Under the pieces are notes generated by a model. It did not search any database. It was not told where the DNA came from and saw only the letters and a program-made list of their open reading frames with translations. 64,000 nt of DNA, from contig JBDXFZ010000146.1 in the NCBI GenBank assembly GCA_039990395.1, forward strand, positions 310,001 through 374,000, read 5' to 3'. Numbering within the stretch: position 1 is the stretch's first letter; the number at the start of each line of letters is the position of its first letter. Positions 9,439 through 17,476 of the stretch are shown here, one piece after another. The translations under genes and the position numbers were made by a program. Origin of the DNA: CALINF01 sp039990395 (GTDB taxonomy: Bacteria > Pseudomonadota > Gammaproteobacteria > Pseudomonadales > Halieaceae).

Positions 9439-9449
9439 TAATTTTACCC

Positions 9450-9478
9450 TTAACCTCTGTTGAATTTGCCTGTACACT
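9450..9478 (+). promoter_or_regulatory. Candidate promoter of the small acidic protein gene
   Basis: TTAACC and TACACT are 17 bases apart, back to back with the tRNA promoter. The -35 is weak. It is the best sigma-70-like match before the ATG at 9557. Confidence 0.4.
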
Positions 9479-9556
9479 TCGCGCCGATTCCAGCGACAGT
9501 TGGATATCCCACACGTGCCCTACAGGGGCTTTCTGAGTATCCAAGGAGAAAAGATC

Positions 9557-9832
9557 ATGGCTATGAAACTGGTTAAGAAAACTGACGATTACAGCATCTA
9601 TCAGCGCGGCGACAAGCGTTACGCTGTAGAAGATTCAAGCAAAAGCGCGGTGAACGGCGAAGAGAAAGTACGTATTCTCGTTGAAGAAGGGTTGATCACT
9701 GTATCTGTTGCTGCAGAACCCGAAGCAGCCGTTGAAGAAGTTGCTGAAGAAGCAGCTGCAGAGGAAGAGACTGTTGAAGAAGCGGCTGCTGAAGAAGCGG
9801 CAGAAGAAGCGCCAGAGAGCGAAGACAAGTAA
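9557..9832 (+). CDS. Small conserved protein with Ala/Glu-rich acidic tail
   Basis: Starting from the ATG that follows AAGGAG by 8 bases, the product has 91 residues. Residues 1-50 form a basic, folded-looking domain (MKLVKKTDDYSIYQRG..., then EEKVRILVEEGLI). Residues 53-91 are almost pure Ala and Glu in repeats such as EEAAAEE, a strongly acidic tail likely to be helical or disordered. Similar short 'KKTDDY.IYQR..' proteins occur in marine gammaproteobacteria, but I know of no assigned function. An in-frame extension back to 9500 is possible but ignores the good ribosome site. It is a single-gene unit with its own terminator. Confidence 0.85.
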   Translation: MAMKLVKKTDDYSIYQRGDKRYAVEDSSKSAVNGEEKVRILVEEGLITVSVAAEPEAAVEEVAEEAAAEEETVEEAAAEEAAEEAPESEDK

Positions 9833-9853
9833 GCTAGCGCTACTTGTAGAGAG

Positions 9854-9878
9854 AGCCGGCTTCGCGCCGGCTTTTTTT
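9854..9878 (+). terminator. Intrinsic terminator just before queA
   Basis: AGCCGGC pairs with GCCGGCT around a TTCGC loop, followed by seven T. The T-run ends 5 bases before the queA start codon. Confidence 0.9.
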
Positions 9879-9883
9879 GCGCT

Positions 9884-10957
9884 ATGAATCGCACAGATTT
9901 CTCCTATGACCTGCCAGATGAGCTGATAGCTCAGCATCCATTGCCCGAACGCAGTGCGAGCCGTCTATTGTCGTTAGATGGAGAAACTGGGTCGCTAGCA
10001 CACGGTATTTTCACAGACCTACTCGAATTAGTGCGTCCAAACGACCTGTTGGTCTTCAACGATACGCGCGTGATACCTGCGCGATTGTGGGGGCAGAAAG
10101 AGACAGGTGGAAAGCTCGAGATTCTCATCGAGCGTGTCACAGGCGCCCATACTGCGCTCGCGCATATTCGCAGCAGTAAGTCCCCGAAGCCGGGTGCGCG
10201 TATTGCGCTTGCCCGTGAGGAGGGTCAAGCACCAACGGGTGAGCACGAGCTTGTAGTGACCGGGAGGGAGGGCGCTCTGTTTCTGCTCGAAGCTCCAGAC
10301 AAGCAGTCGCTGCTAGAGATCCTTAATGATATCGGGCATATGCCACTGCCACCCTACATCGAACGCGAAGACTCAGTGCTGGATCGCGACCGCTATCAAA
10401 CAGTGTTTGCTGCTAAGGATGGCGCGGTGGCAGCGCCCACGGCGGGCTTACATTTCAGTCAGGAGATGCTCGCCCAGTTAGAGAACCGCGGTGTATCACG
10501 GGCAACGGTAACCTTGCATGTTGGCGCTGGTACCTTCCAGCCAGTGCGGGTGGACGAGATCGAGGCGCACGAGATGCACGCCGAATTTGTACAGGTAGAT
10601 GAAGCGCTCTGTCAGGCAGTACGCGAAACTCGTGCTCGAGGTGGCCGAGTGATAGCGGTGGGAACCACCGCAGTGCGTTCATTGGAGTCTGCAAGCCAAG
10701 GCGATGATGGTCTCCAGCCTTTTTACGGTGATACCCGCATTTTTATCTACCCCGGTTATCGATTTCGCTGCGTGGATGCCATGATCACCAACTTTCATCT
10801 CCCCGAATCCACACTCATTATGCTGGTCAGTGCGTTTGCTGAACGTACAGCTATACTGCGAGCCTATGCAGCGGCAATCGCCGAGCGATATCGTTTTTTC
10901 AGTTACGGAGATGCCATGTTTATCACTGTCAATCCAGCAAACCGGGAGCCATTGTGA
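9884..10957 (+). CDS. queA: S-adenosylmethionine:tRNA ribosyltransferase-isomerase QueA
   Basis: QueA transfers and rearranges the ribosyl moiety of AdoMet onto preQ1 in tRNA to give epoxyqueuosine at position 34. The 357 residues are normal for the family and match its landmarks: N-terminal 'TDFSYDLPDELIAQHP', 'LLVFNDTRVIPARL', 'PTAGLHF' and 'TNFHLPESTL'. The start is fixed by the conserved N-terminus, although the ATG sits only 5 bases after a terminator T-run and no Shine-Dalgarno is visible. The stop overlaps the GTG of tgt, so translation of the two queuosine genes is coupled. Confidence 0.97.
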   Translation: MNRTDFSYDLPDELIAQHPLPERSASRLLSLDGETGSLAHGIFTDLLELVRPNDLLVFNDTRVIPARLWGQKETGGKLEILIERVTGAHTALAHIRSSKSPKPGARIALAREEGQAPTGEHELVVTGREGALFLLEAPDKQSLLEILNDIGHMPLPPYIEREDSVLDRDRYQTVFAAKDGAVAAPTAGLHFSQEMLAQLENRGVSRATVTLHVGAGTFQPVRVDEIEAHEMHAEFVQVDEALCQAVRETRARGGRVIAVGTTAVRSLESASQGDDGLQPFYGDTRIFIYPGYRFRCVDAMITNFHLPESTLIMLVSAFAERTAILRAYAAAIAERYRFFSYGDAMFITVNPANREPL

Positions 10958-12075
10958 CCCACGAGTGCCGTATGCAGTTTACTCAGCTGGGAAACGATGG
11001 GGCGGCTCGTCGTGGGCGATTGACGTTTCCGCGTGGTTCGGTAGAAACACCCGCATTTATGCCGGTGGGTACTTATGGCACGGTGAAAGGCATGTTACCG
11101 CGGGATATCAGGGCGATTGGCGCTGAGATTGTTTTAGGTAATACGTTTCATCTGTGGCTACGTCCAGGTACCGATATCATTGAACAGCACGGCGATTTGC
11201 ACGACTTTATGGGCTGGGATGGCCCTATTCTTACCGATTCCGGTGGCTTTCAGGTGTTCAGCCTGGGTGACATGCGCAAGATTACCGAAGAGGGGGTCAA
11301 GTTCCAGTCTCCTGTAGACGGCGCCCGCGTATTTCTTGATCCGGAAAAATCCATGGCGATACAACACAGCCTCGGCAGCGATATCGTCATGATCTTCGAC
11401 GAGTGCACGCCGTATCCAGCAACGTTTGATGAGGCGCAGCGCTCTATGGAGTTATCCCTACGCTGGGCGTCGCGCAGCAAAGCAGCGCATGGCGATAATT
11501 CAGCAGCACTGTTCGGTATTATTCAGGGCGGCATGCACGAATCTCTGCGCAAGCTCTCCCTCGAGGGCCTGGTAGACATAGGTTTCGACGGCTATGCGAT
11601 CGGTGGTCTGTCGGTGGGCGAGCCAAAGAATGAGATGATGGCCGTACTCGATGTGATGCAACCCATCATGCCCGAGGACAAGCCTCGTTATCTGATGGGT
11701 GTAGGCACGCCTGCAGATCTTCTGGAAGGAGTGCGGCGTGGTGTTGATATGTTTGATTGTGTGATGCCAACGCGCAATGCGCGCAACGGGAATATTTTTA
11801 CCTCACGTGGGCAGCTTAAATTACGCAATGCCCGCCACAAAACCAGCACCCTTCCACTGGATGAAAACTGCGACTGCTACACGTGCACTAATTTCTCGCG
11901 GGCGTATCTTCATCATCTGGACAAATGTAACGAGATACTGGGGTCGCAGCTCAATACCATTCACAATTTGCATTTCTATCAGCAGCATATGGAAGGTATT
12001 CGGCAAGCGATCGAAAATGGCACCCTGGATAATTTTGCCGATTCGTTCTACGAAGCACAGGCCCAAGGGGTGTGA
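10954..12075 (+). CDS. tgt: tRNA-guanine transglycosylase Tgt
   Basis: Tgt exchanges guanine 34 for preQ1 in tRNAs with GUN anticodons, the step before QueA. The 373-residue TIM-barrel shows the active-site 'LTDSGGFQ' (Asp95), 'GGLSVGEP', the nucleophile region 'DMFDCVMPTRNARNG' and the zinc site CDCYTC with a downstream His. The GTG at 10954 has GGGAG 5 bases before it and overlaps the queA stop by 4 bases; an ATG at 10972 is a possible alternative. In many gammaproteobacteria yajC-secD-secF follow tgt; here a Nudix gene follows instead. Confidence 0.97.
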   Translation: MTHECRMQFTQLGNDGAARRGRLTFPRGSVETPAFMPVGTYGTVKGMLPRDIRAIGAEIVLGNTFHLWLRPGTDIIEQHGDLHDFMGWDGPILTDSGGFQVFSLGDMRKITEEGVKFQSPVDGARVFLDPEKSMAIQHSLGSDIVMIFDECTPYPATFDEAQRSMELSLRWASRSKAAHGDNSAALFGIIQGGMHESLRKLSLEGLVDIGFDGYAIGGLSVGEPKNEMMAVLDVMQPIMPEDKPRYLMGVGTPADLLEGVRRGVDMFDCVMPTRNARNGNIFTSRGQLKLRNARHKTSTLPLDENCDCYTCTNFSRAYLHHLDKCNEILGSQLNTIHNLHFYQQHMEGIRQAIENGTLDNFADSFYEAQAQGV

Positions 12076-12097
12076 TGTTTATAGGGGAGAGCAGTCA

Positions 12098-12679
12098 GTG
12101 CTGACACCGGCGGTGATTACGCGACTGGCAAACCGGCTGCCATTAGATGGCTTGGCTTGGGATGACTCCAGTGCGCCTCAGGCAGCGGTGTTGGTAGCCT
12201 TGACCGATGAAGAGCAGCCCAGGGTTGTATTGGGACGCAGAGCCGCTCATCTTCAACACCACCCGGGAGAGGTCGCATTTCCGGGGGGAAAGCGAGAGCC
12301 TGAGGATGGCTCTCCGTGGGTAACAGCGCGCAGAGAGGCGCACGAGGAAGTAGGCATTATTCATGAGGATGTGCACCCCTTGGGTGAACTAAGCCCTCTG
12401 ATGACGCGTACAGGATTTGAGGTGCATCCTTGTGTGGCGATGGTGCCTGCGAGCCCAGAGCTAGTAGTCGATAGCGGTGAGTTCGACAGCGTGTTCCTGA
12501 TGCACTTGGAAGCCTTCGCCGATCCAGACGTGTTTCGCCTGGAGACAATGAGCGATGGTCCGGTACAGCGCAAGGTAGCGCATTACACGATAGCCGGCGA
12601 TACGATCTGGGGCGTGACCGCTGCGGTGCTGGCACAGCTCGCGAACGTGGCTTACGATGCAGAGCTAAAATTAGAGTAA
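12098..12679 (+). CDS. NudL-type Nudix hydrolase (probable CoA diphosphatase)
   Basis: This 193-residue Nudix protein has the CoA-pyrophosphatase style of box: 'AFPGGKREPED' followed by 'ARREAHEEVGI', with the catalytic RE and EE residues present. The upstream 'RAAHLQHHPGEV' strand is also typical of NudL/YeaB. Such enzymes cleave CoA and its derivatives to phosphopantetheine and adenosine 3',5'-bisphosphate; the substrate is inferred from family resemblance. The frame is open far upstream inside tgt, but GTG 12098, with GGGGAGA 7 bases before it, gives the right N-terminus (LTPAVITRLANRL). It lies 22 bases after tgt and is probably co-transcribed. Confidence 0.9.
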   Translation: MLTPAVITRLANRLPLDGLAWDDSSAPQAAVLVALTDEEQPRVVLGRRAAHLQHHPGEVAFPGGKREPEDGSPWVTARREAHEEVGIIHEDVHPLGELSPLMTRTGFEVHPCVAMVPASPELVVDSGEFDSVFLMHLEAFADPDVFRLETMSDGPVQRKVAHYTIAGDTIWGVTAAVLAQLANVAYDAELKLE

Positions 12680-12696
12680 CAACGGAGTGATTGCGC

Positions 12697-13221
12697 ATGA
12701 AATACAGCCTGGGTGACAAGCAGGTAAAACTGATAGGTGAGGGTCATTTCATCGCGCCTAACGCAGCGGTTATTGGCGACGTTACGATGTATGAGAACAG
12801 TAGCGTCTGGTTTAGCTGCGTACTGCGAGGCGACGCCGAGCGGCTGGAAATTGGTGCGGGTAGTAATATCCAGGACGGCGCGGTGATTCATGCCGATCCG
12901 GGCTTTCCTACCGTTGTGGGCAAGAACGTCACCGTTGGTCACAGCGCGATGCTGCACGGCTGTACGATAGGAGACGGTACTCTGGTAGGGATCAATGCGG
13001 TGGTGCTCAATGGCGCTAAAGTTGGTAAAGGCTGCCTTATCGGTGCCAATGCGTTGGTGACCGAGGGCATGGAAATCGCCGATGGCAGTCTCGTTCTGGG
13101 ATCTCCCGCGAAAATCAAAACCACACTGAGCCCTGAACAACAGCTGGGTCTCATGCACAATGCTGATCACTATGTCAGCAATGCAGCGCGCTACACTCAG
13201 TTGCTGGAGCCTCAGGAGTGA
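12697..13221 (+). CDS. Gamma-carbonic anhydrase-like hexapeptide-repeat protein
   Basis: This 174-residue left-handed beta-helix protein of the gamma-carbonic anhydrase/YrdA/CaiE group has repeated [IV]-G-x-x hexapeptides over residues 20-140. The metal-site histidines are recognisable in 'GAVIHADPG' and 'VTVGHSAMLHGC', together with conserved 'SVWFSCVLRGD' and the Gln/Asp of 'NIQDGAV'. Many bacterial members bind zinc or iron but have weak or untested carbonic anhydrase activity, so the call stays general. The ATG at 12697 follows CGGAG by 9 bases and is chosen over the TTG at 12691. Its stop overlaps the next gene's GTG. Confidence 0.92.
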   Translation: MKYSLGDKQVKLIGEGHFIAPNAAVIGDVTMYENSSVWFSCVLRGDAERLEIGAGSNIQDGAVIHADPGFPTVVGKNVTVGHSAMLHGCTIGDGTLVGINAVVLNGAKVGKGCLIGANALVTEGMEIADGSLVLGSPAKIKTTLSPEQQLGLMHNADHYVSNAARYTQLLEPQE

Positions 13222-13409
13222 GCGAAACCGAGCCGCGTTCGCCCTGTGTATCTATTTGCGCGCTGGACGTCGACGACATCTGCATAGGTTGTTATCGCAG
13301 CGCAGACGAAATCACGGACTGGTTTTTGGCAGATGAAAAAGAGAAAGAGGCGATTTTGGAGCGCGCGCGCGAGCGCATGCGTTTGGCTAATCCGATTCGT
13401 CTGGGGTAA
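13218..13409 (+). CDS. DUF1289 four-cysteine small protein
   Basis: This 63-residue protein has the DUF1289 cysteine pattern 'SPCVSICALD...CIGCYRS', two pairs of cysteines likely to bind a metal, followed by a charged helix (KEKEAILERARERM). Its GTG overlaps the preceding stop by 4 bases, indicating translational coupling. Function is unknown; the family often sits beside metabolic or tRNA genes. Its 3' end overlaps the 3' end of corB on the opposite strand by 23 bases. Confidence 0.9.
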   Translation: MSETEPRSPCVSICALDVDDICIGCYRSADEITDWFLADEKEKEAILERARERMRLANPIRLG

Positions 13410-14661
13410 GCCGGGGCAGGGCTTTCACTGCCTGCACAACATTGCCTTGCAGCTCCAGGATTTCAAGTAAGTACCCATCGATATCTATTCCGGCGTTAGC
13501 CTCTGGGAATAGCTCCAGTGTTTCCAGAATCAGGCCGCTGAGTGTTTTCGGTCCATCAGTGGGTAGCTCCCACTTGAGGTGGCGATTGATGTCGCGAATG
13601 TTCTCTGTTCCCGCAATGATGAAGCTGCCATCTCGCTGGGGGAAGATGTTGTCGGTAGAGTCCTGCAGATTAGATGTGAATTCCCCGACTATCTCTTCCA
13701 GTATGTCAGCCAGCGCGACTATACCGATTACCTCACCGTACTCATCCACTACGATCGCCACACGGGTTTTCTTTTTCTGGAAGTTGAGCAGCTGAGTATG
13801 CAGCGGAGTGCTTTCTGGGATGAAGTAGGGCTTGTCCATCTCACTCTCTAGAGCAGCGCGATCCAGGCCCTGATCAGAAATTACACGGCTTATATTGCGC
13901 AGATGGAGTACGCCGACAAGATCGTTGATGTCGTCGCGCCAAACAGGGAGCATTGTGTGTGAGCTGGTCTTCAGGCAATGCAGGATTTCATCGTCACTGT
14001 CGTCCAGGTCGATACCGTACACCTCGTTTCTAGGCACCATGATATCGTCGACGGAGACCTCCTCCAGGTCGAGAATGTTCACGAGCATGCCGCGGTGTCG
14101 GGTGGGAATCAGTTGGCCAGACTCTGTCACTATCGTGCGTAATTCTTCTGCAGATACACGCTCGTCATTTTGTTTGGAGGGGTCAAACCCCAACAGTTTT
14201 AACAATCCGTTGGTGATGCCATTTACGGCTATCACCAGTGGGAGCATGAGTTTCATCAGCAGCCACAATACGAAACTCGCGGGAAAGGCCACTTTTTCCG
14301 GGTAGAGAGCGGCGATGGTTTTTGGCGTGATCTCTGCAAAAATCAGGATAACCAGTGTCAGTAAGACGGTGGCGACCACGATGCCTGCATCGCCATATAG
14401 CCTGATTGCAATGACAGTGGCTAAAGCGGACGCTGCAATATTCACCAGGTTGTTCCCGATGAGTATTAACCCAATGAGTCGATCCGGCCTCTCCAGAAGT
14501 TTACTGGCACGGCGCGCCCCTCGATTCTTTTGCTTTTTAAGGTGTTTTAGCCGGTAGCGATTGAGCGACATCATGCCGGTCTCCGAGCTGGAGAAAAAAC
14601 CGGACACAAGGATAAGAGCTGCTAAAACTGAGAAAAGAAGACCCAGCGGTGCTTCGTTCAA
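13387..14661 (-). CDS. CNNM/CorB-type membrane protein with CBS pair
   Basis: This 424-residue protein has the CorB/YfjD layout: an N-terminal DUF21 membrane domain (segments within residues 8-160, with the signature 'SGFFSSSETGMMSLNRYRL' near the start), a CBS pair at about residues 200-330 ('DIMVPRNEVYGID', 'VVDEYGEVIGIV') and a C-terminal CorC_HlyC domain. Members are linked to magnesium and cobalt transport or resistance and to CNNM Mg2+ transporters. It follows the CcsA-like gene by 72 bases on the same strand, the same pairing next to ffh as in E. coli (ypjD, yfjD). Confidence 0.93.
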   Translation of the reverse strand: MNEAPLGLLFSVLAALILVSGFFSSSETGMMSLNRYRLKHLKKQKNRGARRASKLLERPDRLIGLILIGNNLVNIAASALATVIAIRLYGDAGIVVATVLLTLVILIFAEITPKTIAALYPEKVAFPASFVLWLLMKLMLPLVIAVNGITNGLLKLLGFDPSKQNDERVSAEELRTIVTESGQLIPTRHRGMLVNILDLEEVSVDDIMVPRNEVYGIDLDDSDDEILHCLKTSSHTMLPVWRDDINDLVGVLHLRNISRVISDQGLDRAALESEMDKPYFIPESTPLHTQLLNFQKKKTRVAIVVDEYGEVIGIVALADILEEIVGEFTSNLQDSTDNIFPQRDGSFIIAGTENIRDINRHLKWELPTDGPKTLSGLILETLELFPEANAGIDIDGYLLEILELQGNVVQAVKALPRLTPDESD

Positions 14662-14733
14662 GAGAGGTGTGTACCTTCGGTAGTTACTGAGTCGGTATCT
14701 TGAAGAAAAATGATCAGTGGAGCAAGGGGCAAA

Positions 14734-15537
14734 TCAGGTGCGCTGCAGCACCAGCTCGAGCACTAATTTGGACCCCAGAAAGCCGATCATCAGTAAGATG
14801 AATCCTGCCAATGTAAATTTGGCCGCTGTTTGTGCGCGCCAACCTAGCTGGTGACGACCCCATAACAGGATAGTGAGTAACACCCATGCCACGATGGATA
14901 GTACCGATTTGTGCACCAGGTGCTGGGCGAATATGTCATCCACAAATACCAGGCCGCTGCCAATGGCAATGCTCAGCAGAATAACTCCAACCCACACGAG
15001 CTCAAATAGCATTGCTTCCATCAGTTGCAGCGGCGGTAGCACCTGCACGATGCCGCGCGTATGTCGATTCTTCAGTTGGTGATCCTGTATCGCTACCAGC
15101 GCTGCCTGTACTGCAGCAAGTGTGAGCAAGGCGTAGGCGAGTATCGAGCTACTAATGTGCAGGCTCATACCAACGCCCAGGTCCTGTTGGCTTTCTCCTG
15201 TGGAAGGTCCAAAGGCCGCTAACAACACCGCCAGCGCTGATAATGGAAACAGTGCGATGAGCAAATTCTGCAAAGGTCTGCGTGTTTGTAGCATGAGGCA
15301 GGCGATATTGACGACCAGGAAGGTGAGTGAGGTCACCTTGTAAATACCGAAATCTGATCCCGGGCCGGCGAACACCGCGGCCCAAGTAGCCACGCCATGA
15401 CAGGAGATGGCGATCAATGCCATCACAGCCATACTCCGGCTCAGGCCTTTTTTGCCCCTGGCAGTAGACAGCAATTGCACGCCGGCTGCGGTCAAGTACG
15501 CCAGTGCGGCGATAAGTGCTAGAAGGTTCGCAGACAT
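14734..15537 (-). CDS. CcsA/YpjD-family inner-membrane protein
   Basis: This 267-residue integral membrane protein has about eight predicted helices. It has family histidines in 'ISCHGVATW' and 'SLHISSSILAYALLTLAA', plus a later 'HKSVLSIVAW' segment. It belongs to the cytochrome c assembly (CcsA/CcmC-like) superfamily, whose YpjD branch sits beside ffh in many gammaproteobacteria and has been linked to divalent-metal handling with CorB rather than to haem ligation. It is divergent from ffh and probably co-transcribed with the CorB-type gene. Confidence 0.9.
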   Translation of the reverse strand: MSANLLALIAALAYLTAAGVQLLSTARGKKGLSRSMAVMALIAISCHGVATWAAVFAGPGSDFGIYKVTSLTFLVVNIACLMLQTRRPLQNLLIALFPLSALAVLLAAFGPSTGESQQDLGVGMSLHISSSILAYALLTLAAVQAALVAIQDHQLKNRHTRGIVQVLPPLQLMEAMLFELVWVGVILLSIAIGSGLVFVDDIFAQHLVHKSVLSIVAWVLLTILLWGRHQLGWRAQTAAKFTLAGFILLMIGFLGSKLVLELVLQRT

Positions 15538-15633
15538 GGGTTTTGGGAGGCGTCTCGCTGACGTATACTGCGTTCCTTTGTACCGACTTGTTCCTGCGGA
15601 ATCAATAGCAGGGCCTCCTCTAGAGAGTGTTCA

Positions 15634-17022
15634 ATGTTTCAGAGCCTTACAGATCGTCTGTCCCATAGCTTGCGCAGTGTCACAGGCAAAGCGCGTCTTA
15701 CAGAAGACAATATTCAAGACACACTGCGCGAAGTGCGCATGGCGCTGCTGGAGGCCGATGTAGCCCTTCCGGTGGTCAAAGACTTCGTGGAGGCGGTCAA
15801 GCAGCGTGCTGTGGGTCAGGAGGTTGTTCAGAGCCTGAGTCCTGGGCAGGCATTTCTCAAAATAGTGCAGACTGAGTTGGAGTCTGTCATGGGCAGCTCC
15901 AATGAGGGATTGGATCTGGCGACGCAACCGCCGGCGATTATCCTCATGGCGGGCCTGCAGGGGGCGGGTAAAACCACCTCTGTAGCCAAGTTGGCGAAGC
16001 TGCTCAAAGAGCGCGACAAGAAATCAGTGACCGTGGTGAGTGCCGACGTCTATCGCCCGGCGGCGATCAAGCAGTTGGAAACGCTCGCCGCGGAAGTGGG
16101 CGCAGATTTTTTCCCTAGCGATGTCAGCCAGAAGCCACTGGAGATAGCCCAAGCGGCACTAGAGCACGCTCGAATACAGTTCAGTGATGTGTTGATTATC
16201 GATACCGCAGGTCGTCTTGCTATCGATGAAGAAATGATGGCGGAGATCGCGGAGTTACACCGTGAGGTGAAACCGGTAGAAACCCTGTTTGTGGTAGATG
16301 CAATGACCGGGCAGGATGCAGCCAATACCGCGCGCGCATTTGGCGAAGTATTGCCGCTGACTGGCGTGATCCTTACCAAGGTCGATGCTGATACCCGCGG
16401 AGGTGCAGCGCTGTCAGTTCGCTCCGTCACCGGAAAGCCTATCAAGTTTCTTGGCGTGGGTGAGAAAACAGCTGCGCTGGATCCATTTCACCCTGATCGC
16501 ATCGCATCGCGAATTCTGGGGATGGGCGATGTCCTGTCGCTGATTGAGGAAGCCGAGCAGAAGGTCGATAAGGCAAAGGCAGAACGACTGGCCCGCAAGG
16601 TCAAGAAAGGAAAGAGGTTTGACCTTGAGGATTTTCGTGATCAGTTGCAGCAGATGAACAACATGGGCGGCATTACCGGCATGCTCGATAAGCTGCCCGG
16701 GATGGGCAATATGGCCCAGATGGCACAACAAAATCTGGATATGAAAATGTTTGCGCGGATGGAGGCCATGATTAACTCCATGACCCCCCGCGAGCGCCGC
16801 AATCCCGACTTAATCGTGGGTTCTCGCAAGCGCCGCATCACCAGGGGTTCAGGGACTCAGGTGCAAGACCTTAATCGTCTTCTTAAGCAACACAAGCAGA
16901 TGGCGAAGATGATGAAGAAAATGAAGGGCGGCGGTATGGAAAAGATGATGCGCGGCCTGGGCGGTATGATGCCTCCCGGAGGCGGCGCGGGCGGCCCCGG
17001 CGGCGGGATGCCGTTTCGTTAG
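15634..17022 (+). CDS. ffh: Signal recognition particle GTPase Ffh
   Basis: Ffh binds 4.5S RNA and signal sequences of nascent membrane proteins and delivers ribosomes to FtsY. Its 462 residues show the NG domain with G1 'GLQGAGKTT', 'DVYRPAAIKQL', G3 'IIDTAGR' and G4 'TKVDAD', followed by the Met-rich M domain from about residue 325 ('MNNMGGITGMLDKLPGMGNM'), the RNA-binding 'SRKRRI..GSG' motif and a Gly/Met/Lys-rich tail. It is a single gene between the divergent ypjD-like gene and the ribosomal operon. A TATACT -10-like element lies at 15564-15569. Confidence 0.98.
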   Translation: MFQSLTDRLSHSLRSVTGKARLTEDNIQDTLREVRMALLEADVALPVVKDFVEAVKQRAVGQEVVQSLSPGQAFLKIVQTELESVMGSSNEGLDLATQPPAIILMAGLQGAGKTTSVAKLAKLLKERDKKSVTVVSADVYRPAAIKQLETLAAEVGADFFPSDVSQKPLEIAQAALEHARIQFSDVLIIDTAGRLAIDEEMMAEIAELHREVKPVETLFVVDAMTGQDAANTARAFGEVLPLTGVILTKVDADTRGGAALSVRSVTGKPIKFLGVGEKTAALDPFHPDRIASRILGMGDVLSLIEEAEQKVDKAKAERLARKVKKGKRFDLEDFRDQLQQMNNMGGITGMLDKLPGMGNMAQMAQQNLDMKMFARMEAMINSMTPRERRNPDLIVGSRKRRITRGSGTQVQDLNRLLKQHKQMAKMMKKMKGGGMEKMMRGLGGMMPPGGGAGGPGGGMPFR

Positions 17023-17102
17023 TAGAGCAACTGCCCACACCGAGATTCGATCCTAAGGTGCGGAATTTACTAAATAAATCTTTTGCTTGGGGTTTCAACG
17101 CA

Positions 17103-17126
17103 GGCGTATTTTCCGTATGATACGCC
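17103..17126. repeat. Perfect 7-bp inverted repeat upstream of rpsP
   Basis: GGCGTAT and ATACGCC are separated by 10 bases. A TATGAT (17116-17121), the best -10 candidate for the rpsP operon, overlaps the right arm. There is no T-run after it, so it does not look like a terminator of ffh; a protein-binding site is possible. Confidence 0.5.
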
Positions 17127-17214
17127 ACCTTTCCGGCCTGCGTGTCGGTTTTTGTCGTGGAGAAGGTGCCCAGTTCGGCGCAGATCCCACCTAAATATTA
17201 GGAATTTACAGAAA

Positions 17215-17463
17215 ATGGTAACAATTCGTCTTTCTCGTGGTGGTGCTAAGAAGCGCCCCTTCTACCACCTCACAGTCACTGACAGCCGTAAGTCTCGCGA
17301 TGGTCGCTTCATTGAGCGAGTGGGATTCTTTAATCCTGTTGCGCGCGGCCAGGAAGAGCGTCTGCGTATCGATACTGACCGCATTGACTACTGGCAGGGC
17401 CAGGGTGCGCAGTTGTCAGAGCGCGTGGCCAAGCTGCTTAAGGACACGAAAGCAGCTGCCTGA
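17215..17463 (+). CDS. rpsP: 30S ribosomal protein S16
   Basis: S16 is an 82-residue small-subunit protein needed for 16S rRNA assembly. The product begins 'MVTIRLSRGGAKKRPFYHL' and has the family 'DGRFIERVGFFNP' loop and a C-terminal helix. The frame is open further upstream, but conserved proteins begin at the ATG at 17215. It is the first gene of rpsP-rimM-trmD-rplS, with only 13 bases to rimM. Confidence 0.98.
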   Translation: MVTIRLSRGGAKKRPFYHLTVTDSRKSRDGRFIERVGFFNPVARGQEERLRIDTDRIDYWQGQGAQLSERVAKLLKDTKAAA

Positions 17464-17476
17464 GTAAGCGTGGGTG

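Noticed and set aside
9619..9937. Ser/Ala-rich and Phe/Ser-rich minus-strand frames opposite the acidic protein
   Set aside because: They are the reverse reading of GAAGAAGC-type repeats and cross a terminator.
11777..12097. 107-codon upstream extension of the Nudix frame
   Set aside because: It overlaps tgt in another frame, its sequence is not Nudix-like, and the GTG at 12098 has a good ribosome site and gives the family N-terminus.
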